A DNA stretch of 36,383 nt from a virus: positions 1 to 36,383 of the IMG/VR virus record IMGVR_UViG_3300037502_001927; one strand, written 5' to 3'. This document shows positions 7,187 through 15,607 of the stretch, piece by piece (position 1 is the stretch's first letter; the number at the start of each line of letters is the position of its first letter). A program made the position numbers and the translations under genes. The notes below the pieces were generated by a model. That model made no database searches. It was given only the letters and a program-made list of their open reading frames with translations, and was not told where the DNA came from.

Positions 7187-8941
7187 TCATGTCCCCAACA
7201 GCATTTCCAAGCCGTCCTGATTTACGCGGGTCTGAATCGTCTTCAGTATCTCCCACATGAATGCCTCAAGGTGCGGCTGCAGGCCGGCGCCGTCAATCTG
7301 AACCAGCGCGTTTCCGCCTTGAATGGCCTGCGATCTGGCGTTGAGGTTGTCGATCTGAGCCTGGGTTAGGTTTTTCTGCAGCACCAAGGCTTCCTCGCGG
7401 TAGGAGTTTTCTTTCTCTAGCTGCTTTTCAATCAGTTGCAGTTTTTCAAGTCCATAAAACCCGTCGATGTCTTTGAGCGCTCCGAATGCGCTGCCGATTA
7501 CTTCGCCTGTGCTAGTAACCGTAACGTTGATTGACTCAAACGCCGCAATGACTTTCTGAGCATCGGCCTGGACGTTTGCAATGTCCAGCCTGACCTTGGC
7601 CTCGATAAACTTGATGCGTTCGTTGGATGCAATTTCTTGCAGCTTGGCTTGGTAGTCATTCGCTACCTTGGTCTGCTGAATGAGGACTTTTTGCTCGTCC
7701 AGGTATTGTTTTTGGAGCTTTGCGCTTTCGTCCTTGCTCTTTGTCTTGGCTTTGCTAGTCTCTTCCGCAGCCTTAACGGCATCCAGCATGGCCTGTTCTT
7801 CGGCGCCTATGGCTACCGCAAGACCGGCGCTGGCGTTTGTAGATTTCTTGGTTGCGTCCTCAAGGCCAAGGAATTTCGGAACAAGCCCGTCAACTGCGTT
7901 AGTTGCTTTGGTAAGTGATCCCTCAATAGCTGTCTTAAATCTTTCAGCTTCAGCCGTATTTCTTTTTTGAGCTTCTGCAAGAGTAATATTGCCCTTAACA
8001 AAATCGTTGAGCGTGCTGGCAGTTGAAACTGTTGCTGCAATGATTGTGCCGAGCGCTTCGCCAAAAAGTACAAATGCAGACGTTGAGCCAACTACTACAA
8101 CAGTTGCGCCCTCAATCGCTTTTATAAGCAACCTAAATGCGCCAGCGTCGCCAATAGTTACTTGCGCATCTGTGATCGAGTTTTTAAGCCTGGAAAGCTC
8201 GTTGTTAAAACTGCTGAAATCAGCAGATCCAAACTGAGTCTTGAGCTGTTCGGCAACTTTGATGAGCTCGGGGATCCCTATTTGGCCTTTGGAGATTAGG
8301 TCGAAGAATTGTTCATTGGTGACGCCCAGCGAGTTGGCGAAAGTGTTGAAGAACCCCGGCAGGCGCTCCGCAACAGACTTCAGATCATCCAACTCAAACT
8401 TGCCCTTACTGACGCCCTGAGCCAGCTGTGTGAAGGCACCGGTTACATCCGCGCTGCTAGTGCCAAGCGCAGCAAATGCCGTGGCAAATCCTTCGAATAC
8501 CTTGCGCGAGCCTTCGCCTTCGGCCGCAGTGCCCTTGGCCGCAGCCGCAAACGAGGCATAGGCGCCAGCCGCGCCGCGGACTTCAATGCCCAAGCGGTTG
8601 GCGGTGTTGGTTATGAAGTCCAGCTCTTTCTGCGCCGCGTCAGTCGATCCCGTGACCAGCTTTAGCGTGTTGCGAAATTGCTCAATCGCAACATTGGCGT
8701 CAATAAAGTCCTTGATGACCAGCGAGCCGGCCAGGGCTTGCAGCGCTACTGTTGCAGACGCGATGCCGGCCCTGTTGCCGCCGATCTTCTCTAGCTGATC
8801 GTTGGTGCCGCTCAGGGCCTTGGTGGACGTGTCGGCATTGCCCGACAGCGCTGCCAGATCTTTTTGAATCCCAGCGATGGCGGCATTGGTCTGGTTCTGA
8901 GCCTTAAAAATCAGCTCAACGGTTTGTTGTATGTCGGCCAT
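7187..8941 (-). CDS. Tape measure protein
   Basis: This encodes 584 residues and sets the length of the tail. It is Ala/Lys/Gln-rich and largely helical. The N-terminal region (ANVAIEQFRNTLKLVTGS, then LDFITNTANRLGIEVRGAAG and GTSSADVTGAFTQLAQGVSKGK) matches the conserved N-terminal domain of phage tape measures. Hydrophobic segments occur around residues 270-310. At this length the tail should be short to medium. The gene overlaps the end of the chaperone frameshift product by 26 bases, as expected for this gene pair. Confidence 0.93.
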   Translation of the reverse strand: MADIQQTVELIFKAQNQTNAAIAGIQKDLAALSGNADTSTKALSGTNDQLEKIGGNRAGIASATVALQALAGSLVIKDFIDANVAIEQFRNTLKLVTGSTDAAQKELDFITNTANRLGIEVRGAAGAYASFAAAAKGTAAEGEGSRKVFEGFATAFAALGTSSADVTGAFTQLAQGVSKGKFELDDLKSVAERLPGFFNTFANSLGVTNEQFFDLISKGQIGIPELIKVAEQLKTQFGSADFSSFNNELSRLKNSITDAQVTIGDAGAFRLLIKAIEGATVVVVGSTSAFVLFGEALGTIIAATVSTASTLNDFVKGNITLAEAQKRNTAEAERFKTAIEGSLTKATNAVDGLVPKFLGLEDATKKSTNASAGLAVAIGAEEQAMLDAVKAAEETSKAKTKSKDESAKLQKQYLDEQKVLIQQTKVANDYQAKLQEIASNERIKFIEAKVRLDIANVQADAQKVIAAFESINVTVTSTGEVIGSAFGALKDIDGFYGLEKLQLIEKQLEKENSYREEALVLQKNLTQAQIDNLNARSQAIQGGNALVQIDGAGLQPHLEAFMWEILKTIQTRVNQDGLEMLLGT

Positions 8942-9532
8942 CGCGCTGTTTCGTTTCGTAGTAGGCGGCCCAGATTGCCACTTCTTCGTTGGTCAGGTAT
9001 CCCTGCGGAATTATGTCTGGGCGATGCTCGTAGAGGTAGCCGCCGCGCAAATCCAGAAAAGCGAGCGCTGCGCTCAGCTCTGGATCGGTTGCGAGGCGGC
9101 GCTTGGCTTTACAAGCTCGGCGCCCTGTCCTGTGAGTTCGCTGATCTTGTTGGTGAGCTGCAGGAACTCAATCGGAAAGTTCTCTGCCAGCTTGACCGCC
9201 GTTGGCATGTCAATGGTTGGCTGGACGCTGCCCATCACCAGCATCTCAATGCGCTTGGCAATCTCGCCAGGCGTGTCGCCGGTCATGCCCAGCGCCTGCC
9301 TGATGGCTTTGGCCTGATCTGCCTTGCTGGCCAATGCCTTGATGATGCTCTCAATGGAGCTTTGCCGCGTTGATGCCTCCATGGCCTGATGGAGCTCGGC
9401 AGCGGTCAAGCCGCGCACCTCCCACTCAGCAGGTTCGCCATCGTCAAAAAAAGGCGCGAGAGCCTCTACAGACACTCGCGCCTTCCGGGCCTCGAACTTT
9501 GCGCGCTCGAAGCGGTCGGAATTGAAAGGCAT
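8916..9532 (-). CDS. Tail assembly chaperone, -1 frameshift product (gpG-T type)
   Basis: The 0-frame chaperone stops at 9074-9076. The -1 frame stays open from about 9160 to a TGA at 8916-8918 and has no start codon of its own. Read after a -1 shift near the GTA-AAG codons, it adds 63 residues including DPELSAALAFLDLRGGYL and PQGYLTNEEVAIWAAYYE, which look like a genuine conserved C-terminal domain. The fused product would be about 205 residues. Many long-tailed phages make such a pair from this locus to load the tape measure. The exact slip point is inferred. Confidence 0.8.
9074..9532 (-). CDS. Tail assembly chaperone (gpG-like), 0-frame product
   Basis: This encodes 152 residues, located between the tail tube and tape measure genes as in lambda-like tails. 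The sequence is helical and charged. It begins MPFNSDRFERAKFEARKARV and contains EWEVRGLTAAELHQAM, a pattern common in these chaperones. It is expected to coat the tape measure during tail assembly together with its longer frameshifted form. The ATG overlaps the tail tube stop by one base. Confidence 0.85.
   Translation of the reverse strand: MPFNSDRFERAKFEARKARVSVEALAPFFDDGEPAEWEVRGLTAAELHQAMEASTRQSSIESIIKALASKADQAKAIRQALGMTGDTPGEIAKRIEMLVMGSVQPTIDMPTAVKLAENFPIEFLQLTNKISELTGQGAELVKPSAASQPIQS
9107..9113 (-). promoter_or_regulatory. Candidate -1 frameshift slip site (TGTAAAG)
   Basis: In the 0 frame the codons are GTA AAG; stepping back one base places the lysine tRNA on AAA. The A-AAG tetramer is a known slippery core, but the upstream codon does not re-pair well, so this is a weaker heptamer than lambda's GGGAAAG. 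It is the best candidate I see in the ~85-base window where both frames are open. Confidence 0.45.
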
Positions 9533-10506
9533 CAGCTCACCTCAGATGCAGCGCTTGAAGCGGAAATCGTACAGGCAGCGCTGATGTTGTCCCCGGCCGG
9601 GAATGTGCGAGTAATCCCCAGCTTGCCCTGGCTCAGCATGTATGCCGACTTGTAGCGATCCGGGAAAAACTTAAACCACAGATCCTGGTTTTTCAGCAGC
9701 ACTAGGCCATCGGAAACGCCATCCTCAAGGTAAGCGGTAAACGTGCCTTGGTTTAGCGTGCTGGACGTTGCGCCCAGCGTGGTGCCGTAAATTTGCGTGC
9801 TGGTCACAGAGTGCGAGGTCTCAGGCGGTACGAAATCAGAGGCAAGCTGTACGTCCGAAAAGATCGGCGCCGCGAAACTCGCGTGAATTGCCTTCGGCAC
9901 TGAGCCAGTGTGAATCTCTGGCAGCGCAGCCAAGAACGTGACGGAACCAGCGCTGTAGTTGATGGTGTAGAGCGGATAGTCCGCCCGCTCGGTGTGAGTG
10001 CCCACCACCGTGAAAATCTCGGCAGCCGTCACCTTGGCAGCAGTCACCGAGGTCGTGCGCACCTGGCCAATCTCCACCGAAGTGGTCGCGATCAGCGGAG
10101 GCCCGCCTGCTGCAGCTCGCGTCTCGGAAAACGCCGTGCTGTCAGTGCCAGACACCGCAGCCACAGCGCCGCTGCTGTTAACGGTGATGCTGGTGATATT
10201 GTGCGTGTCAGTGCTCACGCCGCGGGTGATCGTCGCGGTAGTTGCAGCGACCGTGGTCACAACGCCGTTCAGGTTCAGCGTCATGGCGCTGATGTTCACC
10301 TTGTCGTTGTCCGTTGCGTGCGGCGTGATGACGCCACCCGTCAGCAGCCCATTGGGCCGCACAACAGGCGCATATCCGCTTCGCTTGCTCCACAACGATG
10401 CGGAGCTGGTGAATGTGGTGTCGTCGCCTGAATTGGTCAGGGCGACCATGGCAGTAGAGGTTTGTCCGGCCTCGTACTGCAGCTTTGCGTTTTCAGCGGT
10501 TGCCAT
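9532..10506 (-). CDS. Major tail tube protein
   Basis: This encodes 324 residues and polymerises into the tail tube. Thr, Ser, Ala and Val dominate, giving a beta-rich profile. The N-terminus (AENAKLQYEAGQTSTAM) and the C-terminal LWFKFFPDRYKSAYMLSQGK region look like tube proteins. A middle segment of about 100 residues (VVTTVAATTATITRG... SITVNSSGAVAAVSG) could be an extra Ig-like decoration domain. The gene starts 14 bases inside the preceding small gene and abuts the chaperone, the usual siphovirus order. No sheath gene is present. Confidence 0.85.
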   Translation of the reverse strand: MATAENAKLQYEAGQTSTAMVALTNSGDDTTFTSSASLWSKRSGYAPVVRPNGLLTGGVITPHATDNDKVNISAMTLNLNGVVTTVAATTATITRGVSTDTHNITSITVNSSGAVAAVSGTDSTAFSETRAAAGGPPLIATTSVEIGQVRTTSVTAAKVTAAEIFTVVGTHTERADYPLYTINYSAGSVTFLAALPEIHTGSVPKAIHASFAAPIFSDVQLASDFVPPETSHSVTSTQIYGTTLGATSSTLNQGTFTAYLEDGVSDGLVLLKNQDLWFKFFPDRYKSAYMLSQGKLGITRTFPAGDNISAACTISASSAASEVS

Positions 10507-10693
10507 CAGTTTTCTCCATCGTCAGGGTTTTTGGAGGACGTCCGCGCCGCCTGGGTGGCGGATCTGCTTGGACCGGTTCTGCAGGCGCATCTTGGTAGAC
10601 CACATGCCGAGCCGGATCAAAGTCTGACTCATTCAGCAACACCCATGGCCCTTGCGAGGCCGGATGCTGCGAAACGACGCGGACTGTCTTCAT
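10493..10693 (-). CDS. Small head-tail region protein with an AT-hook-like motif
   Basis: This encodes 66 residues. The ATG at 10693 overlaps the coat protein stop. It begins MKTVRVVSQHPASQGPWVLL and contains ESDFDPARHVVY, a pattern seen in small proteins placed after coat genes. The C-terminal PPPRRRGRPPKTL has an RGRPP core like an AT-hook, which could touch DNA but may simply be a flexible basic tail. The exact role is unknown. Confidence 0.75.
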   Translation of the reverse strand: MKTVRVVSQHPASQGPWVLLNESDFDPARHVVYQDAPAEPVQADPPPRRRGRPPKTLTMEKTDGNR

Positions 10694-11838
10694 CAGCCGA
10701 GGAGCAGAGCAACGTGCTCGGGCTTGATCACCTTTACCCCCCAGGCGCAGGACACTTCCCACTGCATTTGGCGGTATTGAGGATACATCGCCACCTCGAA
10801 CGACAGGCCAGAGCGCGGATCCACGATGGTGGTCCGATCCGACGCCAGATCGCCGCCAGCAGGCAGCGCCGGCAGACGCTGAGCCAGGATGATGGCCGAG
10901 CGGCCAAAGCCCATGTTGCGAACCGAGGTGCCCACCACCGTGATGGCGGTTGCAGAGGCAGCAATGGCTTGGCGCAGACCAGGCGCGGCTAGCACCACGG
11001 TGCCACCGCCGGAAACGTCAGCGTCGCCGGTCACAACCACATATTGGTTGGTATCGCCGGCAAAGGTGATGACGTCACCGGCAACGATGGTCCCTGTGCC
11101 TGCAGAGGCTAGGGTGATCGTCGTGGCGCCCACAGCGTAACCTGCGGTGTTGGTGGTCGCGCTTGCGGCGGTGCCCTTGGTGTGCGTCTTGATCTGCGCA
11201 GACTCACGCACCATCATGCCGTTGATGTCCAACAGCACGCCCTGGCGCAGCATGGAGTCACCGAACTCTTGCGAAGACGATGCCTGCTTGCCACGCAGAT
11301 TGGCGCCTGCTGCGGTGTCAATCACCAGCTGCATGTCGCTCAAAGGAGCGCCGTTGTCAGCCAGGATCTTGCGGGTCAACGAGGCGGCGCTGTAGTCACC
11401 AGCAGTGCCGAAAGGCGTCGTGGTGGCGGCACCAGCAGCGCGAGATGCAGAGATGTAGGTTGCAGCCAAGTCGGCCTCAATCTCGTTGCACAGCGTGCGG
11501 ATAGCCTGCTGGATTTGCGCGCCCTGAATGGCAGCAGCGGCAGGGCCAGAACCACGCTCTTCTTCGCCGGTCCAGCGAATCGGCACGCGGCGCGCCTTGG
11601 TGATCTTGATCTCCTGATCTCCAATGGTCTGGTCGCCATCGTTCGGAGGCGTGACGCCTGCGGTGATATCACCAGCAGACGCGGCCGGCGCGACGAACGA
11701 GCGCACGGACTGGTTGACGGCAGCGCGAGATGCCTGAGCATCCAGCGTAACGGCCGGGATCATGCCGACCAGCTCGCGGCTGACGACATCCAGGTTGCTG
11801 TAAAGGGTCGGGATCAGATTGGTAAGGGTGGCACCCAT
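10693..11838 (-). CDS. Major capsid protein, P22 coat family
   Basis: This encodes 381 residues and forms the icosahedral shell. The N-terminal part (NLIPTLYSNLDVVSRELVGM, then QSVRSFVAPAA) and IKITKARRVPIRWTGEEE are characteristic of P22-type coat proteins, an HK97-fold branch. A beta-rich segment near residues 235-285 (TITLASAGTGTIVAGDVITF, NQYVVVTG) corresponds to the inserted domain of that family. A GGAG ribosome-binding site precedes the ATG at 11838. The scaffold gene lies directly upstream and a small connector gene overlaps its stop. Confidence 0.93.
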   Translation of the reverse strand: MGATLTNLIPTLYSNLDVVSRELVGMIPAVTLDAQASRAAVNQSVRSFVAPAASAGDITAGVTPPNDGDQTIGDQEIKITKARRVPIRWTGEEERGSGPAAAAIQGAQIQQAIRTLCNEIEADLAATYISASRAAGAATTTPFGTAGDYSAASLTRKILADNGAPLSDMQLVIDTAAGANLRGKQASSSQEFGDSMLRQGVLLDINGMMVRESAQIKTHTKGTAASATTNTAGYAVGATTITLASAGTGTIVAGDVITFAGDTNQYVVVTGDADVSGGGTVVLAAPGLRQAIAASATAITVVGTSVRNMGFGRSAIILAQRLPALPAGGDLASDRTTIVDPRSGLSFEVAMYPQYRQMQWEVSCAWGVKVIKPEHVALLLG

Positions 11839-11856
11839 GATGGTTCTCCAGGAAAA

Positions 11857-12528
11857 TCAGACAAGTTGGACGCCTGACTTCGCCGCTTCCACCTTTTGTT
11901 GAGGTGTCATGGCTTCGAAATCGGCTCGGGTCATGGTTTTGGCACCATCGCCTCGCGCGTTGGATGACCGGACTCCAGCACCTCCCGTGCCGGTGGCTTT
12001 CAACAGCTCAGGCCGCGATTTTGCAATCGCCGCCACGCCGTCCCGCAAAGGCAGGAGACGACCGTCATCTGCTTTATACAGCAGATCGTCACCTTCCCAT
12101 GCGAGGCGGTTGCTGACGTAGGTTTCGACAATATCACGTGCAATGAATTCGTGACCTGAAAGCGCCTCGGAAATCGCAGCTTTTTGCAGAGATCCGCGGT
12201 ACTTCCCGCTGATCTCATCGCGCTGAGCTGCGGCCTGCTGAAGCTCACGCTCCAGACGCTTAACGCGAACCTCATATTGCTTGGCAGCCTCGGCCGCGCC
12301 CTTTGCATCGGGCAGGGTCTCAAGGTCTTCAAGCGAATCAATGCCCAGCTTTTCCATCATAGAAGCCTGAGCAGATTCCAGAGCCGTCAGCTTCTCGCGC
12401 AGGCCCTTGCGCCCGCTGATGGATTCTTGCCTAGCAGCATCACGCTGGCCGACCAGATCATCAACGAATGATTTGAGCGCCGAGAATTTCTCGTCGCCAA
12501 TCGCGTCTTTAAGGTCTTCGATGTTCAT
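11857..12528 (-). CDS. Capsid scaffolding protein
   Basis: This encodes 223 residues lying just before the coat gene, the standard place for a scaffold. It is highly charged and helical, with a coiled coil around residues 75-105 (AAKQYEVRVKRLERELQQAA). A conserved part follows (ISEALSGHEFIARDIVETYV), then a flexible Gly/Ser stretch and a short helical C-terminus (MTRADFEAMTPQQKVEAAKSG) of the kind that binds coat protein. No protease signature is visible. A GGAAGA sequence serves as ribosome-binding site. Confidence 0.88.
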   Translation of the reverse strand: MNIEDLKDAIGDEKFSALKSFVDDLVGQRDAARQESISGRKGLREKLTALESAQASMMEKLGIDSLEDLETLPDAKGAAEAAKQYEVRVKRLERELQQAAAQRDEISGKYRGSLQKAAISEALSGHEFIARDIVETYVSNRLAWEGDDLLYKADDGRLLPLRDGVAAIAKSRPELLKATGTGGAGVRSSNARGDGAKTMTRADFEAMTPQQKVEAAKSGVQLV

Positions 12529-12566
12529 CTTGATGTCGTCTTCCGTTTATGATAGCACCAACTACC

Positions 12567-12890
12567 TCAGGCTGCGATGCGGAAATCTTCCAACGACTTG
12601 CCGGCCGCCAGTGCATCAGACAACCATTTTGGCTTGATGCCGCGTCCCGTCCAGGTGTGGCCATGCTGATCACGGAATTTCACCGCAACTGCAGCGCGCT
12701 TGCTACTCTTGGCTTGGCTATCGGAGATGCGCACAACCTTGGCGCCAGATCCGAGATCGGCTGCGGTCAGGTTGTACTGAGACATGATAGAAAGGACTTG
12801 CTTGATGGCCTCGCCTCGCTCCTCGCGCTGCCGCTGGGCAATCTGCTGCTCAAGTTCAGCCTTTTGGGCCATCAGTTCTGCAATGGTCAT
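12567..12890 (-). CDS. H-NS family nucleoid protein
   Basis: This encodes 107 residues. Residues 1-40 form a coiled-coil oligomerisation region (MAQKAELEQQIAQRQREERG). The C-terminal domain holds the H-NS core TWTGRGIKPKWL at 79-90, followed by GKSLEDFRI, as in betaproteobacterial H-NS/BpH3-like proteins. Both domains are present, so it should bind AT-rich DNA and oligomerise rather than act as a truncated antagonist. A strong AGGAG ribosome-binding site precedes the ATG. It is the first gene of the leftward morphogenesis block, divergent from the portal, and could silence phage or host AT-rich DNA or compete with host H-NS. Confidence 0.92.
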   Translation of the reverse strand: MTIAELMAQKAELEQQIAQRQREERGEAIKQVLSIMSQYNLTAADLGSGAKVVRISDSQAKSSKRAAVAVKFRDQHGHTWTGRGIKPKWLSDALAAGKSLEDFRIAA

Positions 12891-12933
12891 ACGGGTACAC
12901 TCCTGAAAAGATAACGGACCTTCAGCATAACAG

Positions 12934-12945
12934 ATATTTAAATAT
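12934..12945. promoter_or_regulatory. 12-bp perfect AT palindrome at the portal start
   Basis: ATATTTAAATAT is fully self-complementary and its last two bases are the A and T of the portal ATG at 12944. It lies in the 53-base gap between two divergent genes, where promoters for both blocks might be expected. No convincing -35/-10 pair was found. The site would suit AT-preferring binding by the H-NS homologue encoded next door, which is inference. Confidence 0.5.
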
Positions 12946-14290
12946 GGCCAACCTCGACATTTATCGGATGAAGTTCATTGGCCACGCGCTGGAGGGCGAC
13001 GGTCCGTTTCGGCCTGTCGTTACCTACGATGGCCAGCTCAGGCCAATCAGCGTATCTACAAGCTACCTGATCCAGTACCCGCGGGAGTCTGAGAGCAAAT
13101 ACGCTAGGCGCAACGAAATCGCTTTCTACGCCAGCCCGCTGGCCCAGGTATGCAATCGCTTTGTGGGCTATTTGTCCACGCGCCAGCCGGTGCGGGACAT
13201 GAACAACGAGCTTTATCAAGCCATGGCCGAAGACATCGATGGCCGAGGCAATGCCATCGACGTATTCTGGTCGCAGTTCTCGCGGCATGCCAAGGCCCGC
13301 GGCACCATGCTACTGCTGGTGGACATGCCTGCTGCCATGGCCCAGAGCCTGGATGACCAGCTGCGCAGTCGCGTGGCGCCCTATTGGACGATGATCTTGC
13401 CAGAGTTGGTGAAGAACTATGAGATCGGTGATGACGGCAAGTTCAATTACGTAGAGTTTTCAGGCAATTTCACCCGCGACAACGAGCGAGTTGCTTGCAC
13501 CTGGAGATTTGACCGGGAGGGCTGGATCGCCAAGGACACCGGCCATATAGTCCTTGCAGCAGGCGTGCACAATCTGAGCGAGTGCCCAGTGCTGATCTTC
13601 ACCGAGGGCGGGGAATTTCCGCACTTCGGCTCATTCGCCGCCATCGCTGATCTGTCGCGCAGGCTGTTCAATTTGGACAGCGAGCTAGACGAAATCCTGC
13701 GCAGCCAGACATTCAGCCTGCTGACCATGCAGGTATCGGAGAATTCCACCGACGCGCAGAAAATCCAGGCCGCGCAGGTTGTCGGAGAAACCATCGGCGC
13801 ATCGAATCTGATGGTCCACAGCGGCAGCACACCGGCTTTTATTGCACCGCCTGATGGGCCTGCACGCATCTACCTTGACCGCATTGTGGCCTTGCGTGAT
13901 CAGATAAACGAGATCGGCTTGGTTGTCGGCGGATCCTCCGCGCGAGAGTCTGGCTTAGCCCTGCAGATGCGATTTCAGGCCCTAAACGGCGAGCTGGCCA
14001 TGTTCTCCAGCCGCATGGAGGATCTCGAGCGCAGGGCCTGGGAGCTTTCGAGGCAGTGGCTGGGCCTTACGCAGGCCCCAGAGGTCTACTGGGACCGCGA
14101 CTACAACCTGTCCGATGTGGCCACCGAACTGACCGTCCTGGCCGACATGCAGGCCGCGGCAATGCCTCGCGTGGTCATTGCCGAGCAACAGCGGCGCATT
14201 GTGGCCCAGCAGTTTGGCGGCCTGGACCAGGAAAAACAGGACAGAATTCAGGCTGCGATTGACGAGCGTCTCTTGGAGGTGCAGGAATGA
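12944..14290 (+). CDS. Portal protein (DUF4055-like)
   Basis: This encodes 448 residues. As the dodecameric ring at one capsid vertex it is the channel for DNA. Its length, the N-terminal YPRESESKYARRNEIAFYAS, PVLIFTEGGEFPHFGSFAAI and the long helical C-terminus (GLALQMRFQALNGELAMFSSRMEDLERRAWELS) match portals of the DUF4055 type. It lies on the strand opposite coat, scaffold and terminase. No good ribosome-binding site precedes the ATG; the region upstream is an AT palindrome. The stop overlaps the next gene (ATGA). Confidence 0.88.
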   Translation: MANLDIYRMKFIGHALEGDGPFRPVVTYDGQLRPISVSTSYLIQYPRESESKYARRNEIAFYASPLAQVCNRFVGYLSTRQPVRDMNNELYQAMAEDIDGRGNAIDVFWSQFSRHAKARGTMLLLVDMPAAMAQSLDDQLRSRVAPYWTMILPELVKNYEIGDDGKFNYVEFSGNFTRDNERVACTWRFDREGWIAKDTGHIVLAAGVHNLSECPVLIFTEGGEFPHFGSFAAIADLSRRLFNLDSELDEILRSQTFSLLTMQVSENSTDAQKIQAAQVVGETIGASNLMVHSGSTPAFIAPPDGPARIYLDRIVALRDQINEIGLVVGGSSARESGLALQMRFQALNGELAMFSSRMEDLERRAWELSRQWLGLTQAPEVYWDRDYNLSDVATELTVLADMQAAAMPRVVIAEQQRRIVAQQFGGLDQEKQDRIQAAIDERLLEVQE

Positions 14291-14634
14291 GCGCAGCGGT
14301 TCACAACATCACCGTGGAAGCGGGCGCCACGTTCGTGCGGATCTTCCGATGGCTATCGGACGATGTGCCTGTCAACCTCACAGGCGCCACTGCCAAGCTG
14401 CAGATTCGCCAGACTGCCGCCTCTGAAGACGTTCTGTTTGAGGCCAGCACGGCCAACGGCAAGCTGTCCATTGCGGCGGCCCTGGGTGAGATCACGCTGA
14501 CAATCACAGCAGCAGAGTCCACCGCCTTTGATTGGACGTTTGGCAAGTATGATCTTGAAGTGACCACAGCAAGCGGCACGGTCTATCGACTCATCCGCGG
14601 TACGGTCTCCATTTCGGCTGAGGTGACGCAATGA
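14287..14634 (+). CDS. Small beta-rich virion protein
   Basis: This encodes 115 residues, coupled to the portal by ATGA overlap. The strand-turn pattern ([61 protein letters not shown]) is an Ig-like or BppU-N-terminal-like beta sandwich. Proteins of this shape often attach fibres to the virion, and the next genes encode a jelly-roll protein and a head-fibre-like protein. The function is inferred from fold pattern and neighbours. Confidence 0.75.
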   Translation: MSAAVHNITVEAGATFVRIFRWLSDDVPVNLTGATAKLQIRQTAASEDVLFEASTANGKLSIAAALGEITLTITAAESTAFDWTFGKYDLEVTTASGTVYRLIRGTVSISAEVTQ

Positions 14635-15293
14635 CGGATGTTGTGCAAGTTGTAACCCAGGGACCGCAAGGCCCTGGCGGCTCGCTGGCCAATTACGGGG
14701 CGTTCTACGACGGGACGGACCAAACCATTGCGTCGGCCACGACGGCCTATGTGGTGGCCATAGGCAGCACTTACGAAGCTCGCAACATCAGCATCGTAGA
14801 CGGCAACAAGATCACATTTGCCCAGGCTGGTACGTATTCACTGACCTACAGCTTGCAGATCCACAACTCGGAAAACAATGCGGTCCACTCCGCTAGAGTC
14901 TGGCTGCGCAAAAACGGCACCGACTACGCGAACAGCACATCAATCTTTGACATCCCAGGTGCACATGGAGGCATGGATGGCGCAACCGTCGCCACCAACA
15001 CCATAGTAGGAACTGCTGCGGCTGGTGAGTATGTGCAGATCGTTTGGTCTGGCAGCTCTACCAATCTGAGCATTCAGCACAGCGCTTCTGGCACATCGCC
15101 GACAAGGCCAGCAACGCCTAGCGTAATCATTTCCATCGATCAGGTCATGTTCTCGCAAACCGCGCCTCTGCAGTTCATCGGCAACACAACCGAGCCCGTT
15201 ACCCCTACGGGAGGCGGAATTCTCTACGTCCAGTCTGGCGCCTTAAAGTACAAGGGCAGCTCTGGCACCGTCACAACCCTGGCCGCGGCCTAA
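14631..15293 (+). CDS. C1q/TNF-like jelly-roll virion protein
   Basis: This encodes 220 residues. A short collagen-like stretch (QGPQGPGG) near residues 10-17 leads into a jelly-roll region with C1q/TNF-like strands ([49 protein letters not shown]). Such trimeric domains occur in phage fibres and capsid decorations. The C-terminus, [20 protein letters not shown], resembles tail-fibre attachment repeats. It follows the portal-coupled beta protein and precedes the head-fibre gene, so an exposed surface role is likely. The ATGA overlap indicates coupled translation. Confidence 0.75.
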   Translation: MTDVVQVVTQGPQGPGGSLANYGAFYDGTDQTIASATTAYVVAIGSTYEARNISIVDGNKITFAQAGTYSLTYSLQIHNSENNAVHSARVWLRKNGTDYANSTSIFDIPGAHGGMDGATVATNTIVGTAAAGEYVQIVWSGSSTNLSIQHSASGTSPTRPATPSVIISIDQVMFSQTAPLQFIGNTTEPVTPTGGGILYVQSGALKYKGSSGTVTTLAAA

Positions 15294-15305
15294 AGGACCA
15301 CCATC

Positions 15306-15605
15306 ATGGCAAAGCTCTACGTCACCGAATTCCAGTTCCTCGAAAACGCCAACGACATCGGCGGTGTGCCTCAGGCGGCCCGGCTGCCTGGCACCACCAA
15401 CGTGGTGACCTTTACCACCTCAAGCGTGCAGTCTGCCGTTTTCGGCGCCAACACGCGATTTGTGCGCGTTGTCTCTGATGTTGCCGCATGCTTGGCCTAC
15501 GGGAGCAACCCGACTGCCACCACCAGCGGGCTGAGGCTGGCTGCTGAATCACCAGAGTACTTCGGCGTGACCCCTGGCCAGCGGCTGGCTGTCATTGGGG
15601 CCTGA
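15306..15605 (+). CDS. Small beta-rich virion protein
   Basis: This encodes 99 residues, beginning MAKLYVTEFQFL. It contains FGANTRFVRVVSDVAACLAY and PEYFGVTPGQRLAVIGA, a conserved pattern in small proteins next to head-fibre or tail-fibre genes of proteobacterial phages. It is probably a virion decoration or fibre-base component. An AAAGGACC ribosome-binding region precedes the ATG. The molecular role has not been pinned down from sequence. Confidence 0.75.
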   Translation: MAKLYVTEFQFLENANDIGGVPQAARLPGTTNVVTFTTSSVQSAVFGANTRFVRVVSDVAACLAYGSNPTATTSGLRLAAESPEYFGVTPGQRLAVIGA

Positions 15606-15607
15606 TT

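Noticed and set aside
11182-11877. 231-codon frame on + opposite the coat gene
   Set aside because: Antisense to a well-supported P22-type coat protein.
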